Notes under the pieces: model-generated
Seen by the model: only the letters and a program-made list of their open reading frames with translations
Databases searched by the model: none
What the model was told of the DNA's origin: nothing
Assembly: GCA_016793585.1 (NCBI GenBank)
Contig: JAEUJR010000585.1
Location: forward strand, 1-12,726
Direction: 5' to 3'
DNA: 12,726 bases
Source of the DNA: Archangium sp.
GTDB taxonomy: Bacteria > Myxococcota > Myxococcia > Myxococcales > Myxococcaceae
Program-made: the position numbers and the translations under genes
Part shown: piece after piece, positions 1 through 6,398 of the stretch
Position numbering within the stretch: the first letter of the stretch is position 1
How the letters are laid out: every line of letters begins with the position of its first letter

Positions 1-711
1 CATCGCCTTGTCGGAGCCATCGAGCACGGGCAGCAGCGCGTCGGCGGCGGGCGTGCCCATCTGGTACAGCGCGAACGAGGCCTCGAGGTAGAAGCTGACG
101 CCCTTGCGCTCCTTGAACATCGCCTTCACGAGCGTGGGCACGGCGCGTTTGTCGCCGATGTTGCCGAGCGCGATGATGGCCTTCTTGGTGACGAAGGTCT
201 CCTGCGTGTCGTCGGAGGCGATCTTGTCGAGCGCCTCGAAGCCTTCGGGAGCGCGGATTTCACCGAGCCCGTCGATGGCCGCGAGCACCGTGTAGTTGTC
301 CTTCACGCCGAGCAGCTTCACGAGCGTGCTGGCCGCCTTCGGGCTGCCGATGTTGCCGAGCGCGTTGGCGATCTCCTTGTCGAGGCCCTTCTCGTCGGTG
401 TCGCCGGGCGCGAAGACGATGGCGTTGGTGAGGGCGTCGATGCTGGTGTCGCTCTTCGCCTCGCCGAGCACGCGCGCGATGTCGCGGCGAACTTCAGCCG
501 ACTTCTCGGCGTTGAGGCGCTCGTGCAGCATCGGCAGCATGGCCGGGCTCATGTGCTTCTCGCGCAGCTCTTCGATGGCTTTGAGCTTCTCCTTCTTGCC
601 CTTGGCGCCCTCGATGCGCTTCGACCAGTACTCCGGCGTCGTCGGGTCGCCTTTGCACCCCGAGACGACGAGCATCAGCGCCAGGCCTGCCACTGCGAGC
701 AACGAACGCAT
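1..711 (-). CDS. HEAT-repeat lipoprotein, C-terminus cut off by window edge
   Basis: Read on the minus strand from ATG at 711, the frame stays open to base 1, giving 237 residues of an incomplete protein. Residues 1-19 form a lipoprotein signal: Arg3, a hydrophobic core, then VSGC with the lipid-accepting Cys19. The mature part is helical and repetitive: ALGNIG occurs at 117-122 and again at 181-186, each followed by a helix ending in TLVK, which is the pattern of HEAT/PBS-lyase-like repeats. Such repeats form a curved protein-binding scaffold; no enzyme motif is seen. It is probably anchored on the periplasmic face of a membrane, but the exact role is unknown. A GGGGG run five bases before the ATG could be the ribosome site, and a promoter candidate lies just upstream. 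The gene is divergent from the one at 871. Confidence is high that it is a real gene and moderate for the repeat family. Confidence 0.85.
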   Translation of the reverse strand, partial: MRSLLAVAGLALMLVVSGCKGDPTTPEYWSKRIEGAKGKKEKLKAIEELREKHMSPAMLPMLHERLNAEKSAEVRRDIARVLGEAKSDTSIDALTNAIVFAPGDTDEKGLDKEIANALGNIGSPKAASTLVKLLGVKDNYTVLAAIDGLGEIRAPEGFEALDKIASDDTQETFVTKKAIIALGNIGDKRAVPTLVKAMFKERKGVSFYLEASFALYQMGTPAADALLPVLDGSDKAM

Positions 712-745
712 GAGAACCCCCAGACGGGTGTGAGAAACCGCCCGC

Positions 746-774
746 CTCGTATGCCCGCCCATCTGCCGGGTCAA
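746..774 (-). promoter_or_regulatory. candidate housekeeping promoter of the HEAT lipoprotein gene
   Basis: On the minus strand TTGACC (769-774, five of six matches to the -35 consensus) is separated by exactly 17 bases from TACGAG (746-751, a weaker -10). The -10 lies 34 bases before the ATG at 711, leaving a short leader that contains the G-rich ribosome site. No equally good promoter was seen for the plus-strand gene at 871. The best there is ATGACA at 800-805 with a poor -10 near 823, which I do not count. Confidence 0.4.
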
Positions 775-870
775 CGAACACCTGCCTCAAGCCCGCGAAA
801 TGACAAACCGCGTCGGGATGTAGGAAATGTGCGCAACCTTTCCCCACATCGTCCGACACTCTGAGAGACC

Positions 871-2595
871 ATGACCATCAAGATCCAGCGTGGGCGTCAG
901 TTCCTGGCCGGTGAAGTCGCGACGCAGCTCTTCGACCAGAAGGGCAAGGCGGGCACGTACCTGACGCAGGCGTCGGCAAAGCTGGTGGCGCAGCAGCTTC
1001 AGGTGCAGCTCGAAGGCCCTGCCGGAGCGGTGAAGCTCGCCACGGCCGACGACTGGTCGAAGTTTCTCGCCGAGCACGCGGGCACGGCCGAGCAGACGAA
1101 GAAGTTCGCCGACTCCTTCGGCATCACCTTCCACGACTTCGTCAACGCGCTCGACGACGCGGCGGCCTCCGACGCGAAGGGCCTCACGCTCGACTTGCGG
1201 CCGACGAGCGAGCTCGCGAAGGCGCTCTCGCTCGACAGCATCGATAGCGACTACGCGACGAAGGCAGCCGCGGGCACGAAGCTGAACCTCACTGGCGAAG
1301 GAGGCGTCACCGACGTCGCCGAGGTCGCGGGCACGGCCACCATCGGGCCCGAGATTCTCGCCACGCCCATCGGCAGCGACTGGGAGCGCGACCGCACGGA
1401 GCAGGAAGCGTGGGCCGACTTCAAGGTGAAGGACGGGTCGAACAAGATCTTCCGCACCACCAACGGCAGCGAGGTCTTCAACAAGCTCCACAAGCCGAAG
1501 TGGGACGACCCCGAGGCGATGGCGCTGGTCGACGCGTTCACCATGCCGATGCACCTCGAGATCTCCGAGACCAAGCCCGACGGCACGGCGGTCTTCCAGG
1601 ACAAGGACGAGATGTTCCGCGAGACGTACTTCGACGATCGCAGCGGCTCGCTCGGCAAGGCCGGCGCCTCGGTTCGTGCGCGCGTTCGCTTCGACGACAA
1701 AGAGCCCTACCCCGTTCGCCGCGTGCTGATTCAGGCGAAGGAAGGCCGCGAGGTGACCGGCGAGTCGTCGGCGGTGCACAAGTTCGAGAAGCGCTTCGAG
1801 GGCACCTGGTCGGCCGACGAGATGAAGGCGCAGGAGCTGCTCAAGACGGGCAAAGACACCGACGGCACGAGCCCGCTGAAGGTGGCGCAGATGCTCTACA
1901 AGCTCGCGAAGGACAAAGGCACGTTGCCCGCCGACGAGAACCTGCGGCTCGAGCCCAAGACCATCGTGCTGCAGAAGCGCCGCCGGTCTCACATGGTGTT
2001 CGAGAACGTGTCGGCGGTGAAGGCGACGCGCTCCGAGGTGCAGAAGGAGCTCGACACGCGCAAGGCCGCGAACCAGCCGATCCCCGAGGCGCTGCAGAAA
2101 TACGCCGACAAGCTCGACCAGCAGATCGCCTTCCTCGGCGACGCGAGCGCGCTCTTGAGCAAGTACGGCAATTACATGCCGTCGAACACCGACGGCTTCA
2201 TCATCTCGGCCGATCGCTACTCCGTGTACGACCCGTCGGCGCGCAAGGCGCAGCCCAACGACATCGATGACGAGGGTGGTCGCGTCGGTCGTGGCCTGCA
2301 CCTCGAAGCCGAGTGGGACACGGCGTCGTCGGACCCGTTCGAGAAGGCGATGAAGAGCATCAATGACAAGCTCGCTGCCACGCCGCCGCCGGCGAACCAG
2401 AGTGAGCTCGAGGCCGACCTCGCGAAGCTGCAGGGCATGGCCTCGCTGATTCGCAAGGACGTGTCGACCTCGGTCGAGCTGATGAAGCAGAAGATGGTCA
2501 GTGCGGGCCTCGAGCTCGACGACAAGAAGTTGTCGAAGGAAGAGCGCGCCAGCGGCTTCATGAACGACAAGAAGCGCCCGGTCTTCTGGCTCTGA
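871..2595 (+). CDS. uncharacterised protein with CYTH-like (triphosphate tunnel) features
   Basis: A 574-residue protein with no signal peptide or membrane segment, so probably cytoplasmic. I do not recognise it as a named family. Residues 1-165 are a polar, mostly helical region of unknown type. From about 180 to 500 several segments fall in the order of a CYTH/triphosphate-tunnel fold: YFDD at 253-256, then GASVRARVRF at 265-274 (compare the family pattern YYDTxxxxLxxxGxxLRxR), VLIQAKEG at 285-292 (a strand ending in Lys), EKRFEG at 306-311, a basic strand KTIVLQKRRR at 363-372, FIISADRY at 443-450, and an acidic strand HLEAEWD at 477-483. A clean ExExK motif is missing; the nearest is EISETK at 230-235. 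A helical insert (about 380-430) and a helical tail follow. The start at 871 has a weak GAGAG three bases upstream. It lies 20 bases before fmt and is probably co-transcribed with it. The CYTH reading is an inference from patterns and needs a profile search. Confidence 0.8.
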   Translation: MTIKIQRGRQFLAGEVATQLFDQKGKAGTYLTQASAKLVAQQLQVQLEGPAGAVKLATADDWSKFLAEHAGTAEQTKKFADSFGITFHDFVNALDDAAASDAKGLTLDLRPTSELAKALSLDSIDSDYATKAAAGTKLNLTGEGGVTDVAEVAGTATIGPEILATPIGSDWERDRTEQEAWADFKVKDGSNKIFRTTNGSEVFNKLHKPKWDDPEAMALVDAFTMPMHLEISETKPDGTAVFQDKDEMFRETYFDDRSGSLGKAGASVRARVRFDDKEPYPVRRVLIQAKEGREVTGESSAVHKFEKRFEGTWSADEMKAQELLKTGKDTDGTSPLKVAQMLYKLAKDKGTLPADENLRLEPKTIVLQKRRRSHMVFENVSAVKATRSEVQKELDTRKAANQPIPEALQKYADKLDQQIAFLGDASALLSKYGNYMPSNTDGFIISADRYSVYDPSARKAQPNDIDDEGGRVGRGLHLEAEWDTASSDPFEKAMKSINDKLAATPPPANQSELEADLAKLQGMASLIRKDVSTSVELMKQKMVSAGLELDDKKLSKEERASGFMNDKKRPVFWL

Positions 2596-2615
2596 AGCTG
2601 GTGTAAGGCGTGCGC

Positions 2616-3542
2616 ATGCCGCGCATCGTGTTCATGGGCACGCCGCCCTTTGCCGTGAAGTCGCTCGAGGCCTGTCTGGGTCTCGGAGAAGTCGTCGCCG
2701 TCGTCACCCAGCCCGACAAGCCGAAGGGCCGCGGGCAGGAGATGGCGTTCTCGGCGGTGAAGACGTTCGCGCTCGAGAAGAACCTGCCGGTGTTGCAGCC
2801 CGTGAAAATCCGCGGCACCGACTTCGCGGAGCAGCTGCGCGCGCTGAACGCCGATGTGGCCGTGGTCACCGCGTACGGAAAGATTCTGCCGAAGGACGTG
2901 CTCGACGCGCCGAAGCACGGCTGCGTGAACGTGCACGCGTCACTGCTCCCACGGTTTCGCGGCGCGGCGCCGATTCAGTGGGCCATCGCCTCGGGTGACG
3001 CGAAGACCGGCGTCTGTCTGATGCGCATGGACGAAGGCATGGACACGGGGCCCGTCATCGATCGCGCCGAGCTGCCCATTGGTCCCACCGATACCTCTGC
3101 GAGCCTGCACGACGCGCTCGCGCTGCTCGGAGGAGACGTGCTCCGCCGTGCCCTGCCCCGCTACCTCGCGGGCGAGCTGCAACCCATCGCCCAGCCCACC
3201 GAGGGCGTGGTGATGGCCCCGATGATCAAGAAAGAAGATGGCGCGCTCGATTTCACGAAGAGCGCCGTCGAGCTCGAGCGTCGCCTGCGCGCCTTCACCC
3301 CGTGGCCCGGCGCGTTCACCAGGCTCGAAGGCGCGCTCTTCAAGGTGCACGCGGCGTCGGCCTCGAATGGGAAGGGTGAGCCGGGCACCATTCTGGCCGC
3401 GACTCACGCCGGCATCGAGGTCGCGTGCGCCGAAGGCTCGCTGCTGCTGACCTCGGTGCAGCTCGAAGGAAAACGCGTGATGACCGCGCAGGAGTTCCTC
3501 ATCGGCAAGAAGCTGCAGCCGGGCAGCCGACCCTTCTCGTGA
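2616..3542 (+). CDS. fmt: methionyl-tRNA formyltransferase
   Basis: Transfers a formyl group from 10-formyltetrahydrofolate to the amino group of Met on initiator tRNA, allowing bacterial translation initiation. The 308 residues match the family's usual size of about 310-315. The N-terminal Rossmann domain shows VFMGTPPFAV (5-14), TQPDKPKGRG (31-40) and VTAYGKILP (84-92). The active site is clear: Asn105 and His107 in NVHASLLPRFRGAAPI, and Asp143 in GMDTGPV, equivalent to Asn109, His111 and Asp147 of the E. coli enzyme. The C-terminal tRNA-binding domain shows KEDGALDF (206-213) and the PWPGAF turn (229-234). I chose ATG 2616 over the in-frame GTG at 2610 because AAGG at 2605-2608 is seven bases from the ATG but only one base from the GTG. 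No def (peptide deformylase) is adjacent in the window, although it is a common partner elsewhere. Confidence 0.96.
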   Translation: MPRIVFMGTPPFAVKSLEACLGLGEVVAVVTQPDKPKGRGQEMAFSAVKTFALEKNLPVLQPVKIRGTDFAEQLRALNADVAVVTAYGKILPKDVLDAPKHGCVNVHASLLPRFRGAAPIQWAIASGDAKTGVCLMRMDEGMDTGPVIDRAELPIGPTDTSASLHDALALLGGDVLRRALPRYLAGELQPIAQPTEGVVMAPMIKKEDGALDFTKSAVELERRLRAFTPWPGAFTRLEGALFKVHAASASNGKGEPGTILAATHAGIEVACAEGSLLLTSVQLEGKRVMTAQEFLIGKKLQPGSRPFS

Positions 3543-3560
3543 CGTGGGGGGCTGTGCAGC

Positions 3561-3595
3561 GCGCTCCGCTCGGGTTAGGGGAGCGCAGGGGCTCC
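3561..3595 (+). promoter_or_regulatory. two mutually exclusive hairpins between fmt and the YkgJ-like gene
   Basis: GCGCTCC at 3561-3567 can pair with GGAGCGC at 3580-3586 (seven perfect pairs, 12-base loop). The segment GGAGC at 3580-3584 can instead pair with GCTCC at 3591-3595. The middle strand is shared, so only one hairpin can form at a time. There is no T tract, so this is not a classical intrinsic terminator. It lies between the fmt stop and the proposed start at 3627, so it could act on termination or expression of the downstream genes. In GC-rich DNA such pairings also arise by chance. Confidence 0.3.
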
Positions 3596-3616
3596 GTCGT
3601 GGCGTCTCTTTCGCCC

Positions 3617-3629
3617 GGAGCCCGCTCTG
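3617..3629 (+). promoter_or_regulatory. ribosome binding site and likely CTG start of the YkgJ-like gene
   Basis: GGAG at 3617-3620 is six bases before an in-frame CTG at 3627. From the in-frame stop at 3576-3578 to the first in-frame ATG at 3654 there is no ATG, GTG or TTG in this frame. The ATG at 3654 lies inside the cysteine motif, so starting there would delete two of its cysteines. The site is therefore the best available start, although CTG starts are rare. ATC at 3630 is a less likely alternative. Confidence 0.4.
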
Positions 3630-4262
3630 ATCGACCTCTGTGAAGGCTGCGGCATGTGCTGCAACGGAACGTTGTTCAACTCCGTCACGCTGATGCCCGA
3701 CGACATGACCAAGCTGGGGAAGTACCCGCAGCTGCGCTTCAAGGAGCGCAACGGCCAGGGCACCTTCGGCGAGCCCTGCGTGCTGCACACGGGCAAGGGC
3801 TGCTCGGCCTACGACGACCGGCCGGCGACCTGCTCCCGGTACGTCTGCGGTGTGCTGCAAATGGTCGCGAAGGACGAGCTGACCGAGCTCGAGGCCGTCG
3901 ACGTCATCAAAGAGGGCCGCGCGCTCGTCGACAACGTGAAGGAGCTGGTGCCCTTCGCGCCCGGAGAGCCGCTCGCCGTCAGCACCTGGGAGGCTGCGCC
4001 CGAGGCGTTCTCTGACGAGGCGAAGCTGGCGTGGGAGCGAACGGCGTACCACCTGCAGAAGTACTTCCTGCAGACCCTCGAGCCAGAGGTGCCGGCGACC
4101 GACGTTCGGCCCGTCGCAGAAGGTGGAGTGACCACGGGGAAGCGGGTAGAGCGCGCGCATGCCCCGCCGCGTGCTCGTGCTTCATGGACCGACGCTGAAC
4201 CTCGAGGCCGTTCTCGGCCGGCCGCTGTCGTCTCTCGACGAAGAGCTGGTGACGAAGGGTGA
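3627..4262 (+). CDS. YkgJ-type cysteine-cluster (putative Zn/Fe-binding) protein
   Basis: Numbered from the proposed CTG start, the protein opens with the cysteine motif CxxCxxCC (Cys5, Cys8, Cys11, Cys12), followed by Cys51, Cys59, Cys69 and Cys74 in the pattern PC...GCSAYDDRPATCSRYVC. This is the signature of the YkgJ family (CxxCxxCC, then C...C.IY..RP..C), small proteins thought to bind zinc or an iron-sulfur cluster; their biochemical role is not established. Residues beyond about 80 are a helical, family-variable tail. The first in-frame ATG is at 3654 and would remove Cys5 and Cys8, so the true start is probably upstream. The frame runs 104 bases into the next gene, and its last 35 residues are Arg/Pro-rich and look like out-of-frame translation of that gene, so the natural C-terminus may be earlier. 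It sits between fmt and rsmB on the same strand. The family call is firm; both ends are uncertain. Confidence 0.8.
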   Translation: MIDLCEGCGMCCNGTLFNSVTLMPDDMTKLGKYPQLRFKERNGQGTFGEPCVLHTGKGCSAYDDRPATCSRYVCGVLQMVAKDELTELEAVDVIKEGRALVDNVKELVPFAPGEPLAVSTWEAAPEAFSDEAKLAWERTAYHLQKYFLQTLEPEVPATDVRPVAEGGVTTGKRVERAHAPPRARASWTDAEPRGRSRPAAVVSRRRAGDEG

Positions 4263-4977
4263 AGCGCTCGGCCTGACGGTCGAGACGTTTCAGGCGAGCG
4301 GAGAAGCGGCGCTGCTCGACGCGCTGCTCGAGAACCGTGTGGGCCTTGCGGGCGTCATCGTGAACCCGGCTGGCCTCGCGCCCGTGTGCTTCTCGATCGC
4401 CGACGCGGTCGAAGCGCTCGCCATTCCGTGCATCGAGGTGCAGCTGAAACACGACGCGAAGTCCCGTGGCCGCAGCGCGCTCAAACGCGTCGTCGAGAAG
4501 CAGTTCCACCGGCACGGCGTCGACGGCTACTTCAAGGCGCTCGCGTCTCTCGCGAAGCTCGAAGAGGTGCCGGTCGAGGCGAAGGAAGAAGAAGCGACCG
4601 AAGCAGGAGAAGTCGCGACGCCGAGCGCGCCGCCGCGCGGAAAGACGATCGGCCGGAAGGCGGCTCCGAGCGCGGCACCGGTCGCCAAGGGCAAGACCAT
4701 CGGCAAGTCGATCGGCAAGGCAGAAAACGCGCCGGCGAAGCCGAGCCCCGCAGGCGCCATCACGCGGGCCCTCGTGCGAGATCAGATCACGGCGCGCCTG
4801 AAGAAGACGCTCGCCCCCGAGGCGTTCGCGCAGTGGGCCCGGTCGCAATGGGCGGCCATTCAGCGCGGTGTTCCGGCCGAAGACCCGAAGCTCGAAGAGG
4901 TGCTGCTGCTGTTGTCGACGAGCGCGAAGGCCGGTGACCACGTCATTCTCTCCTACGCGGCGAAGCTCGAGTCATGA
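4159..4977 (+). CDS. degenerate type II 3-dehydroquinase homologue with C-terminal extension
   Basis: Residues 1-130 follow type II 3-dehydroquinate dehydratase (AroQ, shikimate pathway) along the whole length: VLHGPTLNL (7-15), QASGEAALLDALL (45-57), GVIVNPAGL (65-73), SIADAVEALAIPCIEVQL (79-96) and HGVDGYFKAL (119-128). Key catalytic positions differ. The family's GPNL Asn is Thr12, the loop Tyr after GR is absent (Ser24-Ser25), the THTS His is Pro75 and the EVH His is Gln95, although Asn69 is kept. It is therefore unlikely to dehydrate dehydroquinate. Normal enzymes are about 145-150 residues; this one has 272. The extra part is an Ala/Lys/Pro/Glu-rich linker (about 135-200) with GKTIG at 161-165 and 178-182 and KSIG at 183-186, then a compact helical tail (about 200-272). 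ATG 4159 is required to keep the first strand; upstream is only a weak GGGTAGAG. It overlaps rsmB by ATGA, implying coupled translation. The function is unknown; a binding role is an inference. Confidence 0.85.
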   Translation: MPRRVLVLHGPTLNLEAVLGRPLSSLDEELVTKGEALGLTVETFQASGEAALLDALLENRVGLAGVIVNPAGLAPVCFSIADAVEALAIPCIEVQLKHDAKSRGRSALKRVVEKQFHRHGVDGYFKALASLAKLEEVPVEAKEEEATEAGEVATPSAPPRGKTIGRKAAPSAAPVAKGKTIGKSIGKAENAPAKPSPAGAITRALVRDQITARLKKTLAPEAFAQWARSQWAAIQRGVPAEDPKLEEVLLLLSTSAKAGDHVILSYAAKLES

Positions 4978-6341
4978 CGCCTCCCGCGAAGAAGAAGACG
5001 CGCGCGCCGCTGGTGCCGCCGAAGAAGAAGGCGCCGCTGTCTGCGCGGGCGCTCGCGATTCAAGTGCTCTCACGTGTGGCCGCGACCGACGCGTACCTGA
5101 ACGTGGTGCTCGACACGGTACTCGACGAGTTCCAACCGAAAGACCCACGCGACGCCGGGCTGGTGACCGAGCTCTGCTACGGCGCGACGCGACGGCAGTT
5201 GACCCTCGACTTCGCCCTCACGACCGTGGCCGACCGCAAGCTCGAGTCCATCGAAGACAAGGTGCTCGCGGCGCTGCGCCTCGGCGCGTACCAGTTGTTC
5301 TACATGCGGGTCCCGAAACACGCGGCCGTCGGAGAGACCGTCGACGCGCTGAAGTCGCTCGGCCTCGAGCGGGCCACCGGCTTCGTGAACGCGATTCTGC
5401 GCAAGCTCTCGGCCATGGAGGCGCCTCCCCTGCCCTCGGGCGACGACGCGACGAAGCTGGCGGTCGCCGAGAGCCACCCCGAGTGGCTCGTGCGCCGGTG
5501 GCAGCGGCAGTTCGGGCCCGAGCGCGCGGCGTCGATGGTGAAGGCCGACAACGACCCGCCGAACGTCGTCGTTCGCGCGAACACCTCGAAGACGACGCGT
5601 GACGAATTGCTCGCGCAGCTGCTCGACGTGGGCGTCAACGCGAAGGCGGCGTCGACCTCTCCGGTGGGCATCGTGCTCGAGAACCCGGGCCGCGTGGAGG
5701 ACCTGTTCGGCTACGCCGAGGGGTTGTGGCAGGTGCAGGACGAAGCGGCCCAGCTCGTCGGGGTCTACGCGCAGCTGCCAGAGGGCGCGAAGGTGCTCGA
5801 CGCGTGCGCGGCTCCGGGCGGCAAGGCGTGTCACGCGGCCGAGCGAAACCAGGTGCTCGCCATCGACGTGCACGCGAACAAGCTGCCGAAGATCGAGAGT
5901 GAAGCGCGCCGCCTGGGCCTCAAGGAGCGCCTGTCGAGCCGGGCGCTCGACGCCTCGAAGTTGCCGGACGACCTGGGCGAGTTCGACGTGGTGATGGTCG
6001 ACGCGCCGTGTTCGGGCCTGGGTACGCTGCGCCGTCACCCCGAGCTGCGCTACCGCCGCACCGAGAAGGACTTCGCGGGCCTGGCGACGCTGCAGCGCGA
6101 GATTCTCGAGTCGTGTCAGAGGCACGTCGCGCCCGGTGGCCTGCTCGTCTACGCCGTGTGCACGACGGACCCGACCGAGGGCGCTGATCAGGTCGAGCTC
6201 TTCCTGCGCAGCCACCCCGACTTCACCGCCGAGCCGCCGCGCCTGACCGGTCTGCCGCTGGTGCAGGGCTATCTGCGCACGCTGCCGGGGCCCGAGGGCT
6301 TCGACGGCTTCTTCGCCGCGCGCCTTCGCCGCATGTACTGA
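4974..6341 (+). CDS. rsmB: 16S rRNA (cytosine-967-C5)-methyltransferase RsmB
   Basis: Methylates C5 of cytosine 967 in 16S rRNA using S-adenosylmethionine. The 455 residues have the RsmB layout. A short Lys-rich leader comes first, then a NusB-like RNA-binding domain (about 22-150, with ELCYGATRR at 66-74 and LRLGAYQL at 101-108), a linker, and the Rossmann methyltransferase domain. The SAM motif is DACAAPGGK at 276-284. The two cysteines typical of RNA m5C enzymes are present: Cys346 in DAPCSGLG and the nucleophile Cys396 in AVCTTDP. LRRHPELRYRR (352-362) is typical of this family. The ATG overlaps the preceding gene's TGA (ATGA). RsmB genes are often near fmt, which supports the call over the paralogue RsmF, which lacks the NusB domain. 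No terminator is evident after the stop. Confidence 0.93.
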   Translation: MTPPAKKKTRAPLVPPKKKAPLSARALAIQVLSRVAATDAYLNVVLDTVLDEFQPKDPRDAGLVTELCYGATRRQLTLDFALTTVADRKLESIEDKVLAALRLGAYQLFYMRVPKHAAVGETVDALKSLGLERATGFVNAILRKLSAMEAPPLPSGDDATKLAVAESHPEWLVRRWQRQFGPERAASMVKADNDPPNVVVRANTSKTTRDELLAQLLDVGVNAKAASTSPVGIVLENPGRVEDLFGYAEGLWQVQDEAAQLVGVYAQLPEGAKVLDACAAPGGKACHAAERNQVLAIDVHANKLPKIESEARRLGLKERLSSRALDASKLPDDLGEFDVVMVDAPCSGLGTLRRHPELRYRRTEKDFAGLATLQREILESCQRHVAPGGLLVYAVCTTDPTEGADQVELFLRSHPDFTAEPPRLTGLPLVQGYLRTLPGPEGFDGFFAARLRRMY

Positions 6342-6398
6342 CGAACGAAGACGTCCCATGCGCTTGCGGGCGCTGGCCGGGTCGGCTCCAGTGAGGGG

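Noticed and set aside
795..830. Promoter for the 871 gene from ATGACA at 800-805
   Set aside because: The -10 candidates at the right spacing match only half the consensus, and no sigma-54 GG-N10-GC pair fits either.
1410..2270. A second plus-strand frame of 286 codons inside the 871-2595 gene
   Set aside because: Arg/Gly/Ala/Pro-rich without structure; an overprinted gene is not needed and no ribosome site supports it.
787..2301. A long open frame of about 500 codons on the minus strand opposite the CYTH-like gene
   Set aside because: The product is Arg/Leu/Val-rich with no domain pattern, typical of antisense frames in GC-rich genes. The plus-strand gene has better codon use and organised motifs.
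4690..4725. GKTIGKSIGK in the dehydroquinase-like protein as a Walker A nucleotide-binding loop
   Set aside because: The spacing does not fit GxxxxGK[ST] (the required first Gly is Lys177), and the stretch is in a low-complexity linker with no preceding strand or Walker B.
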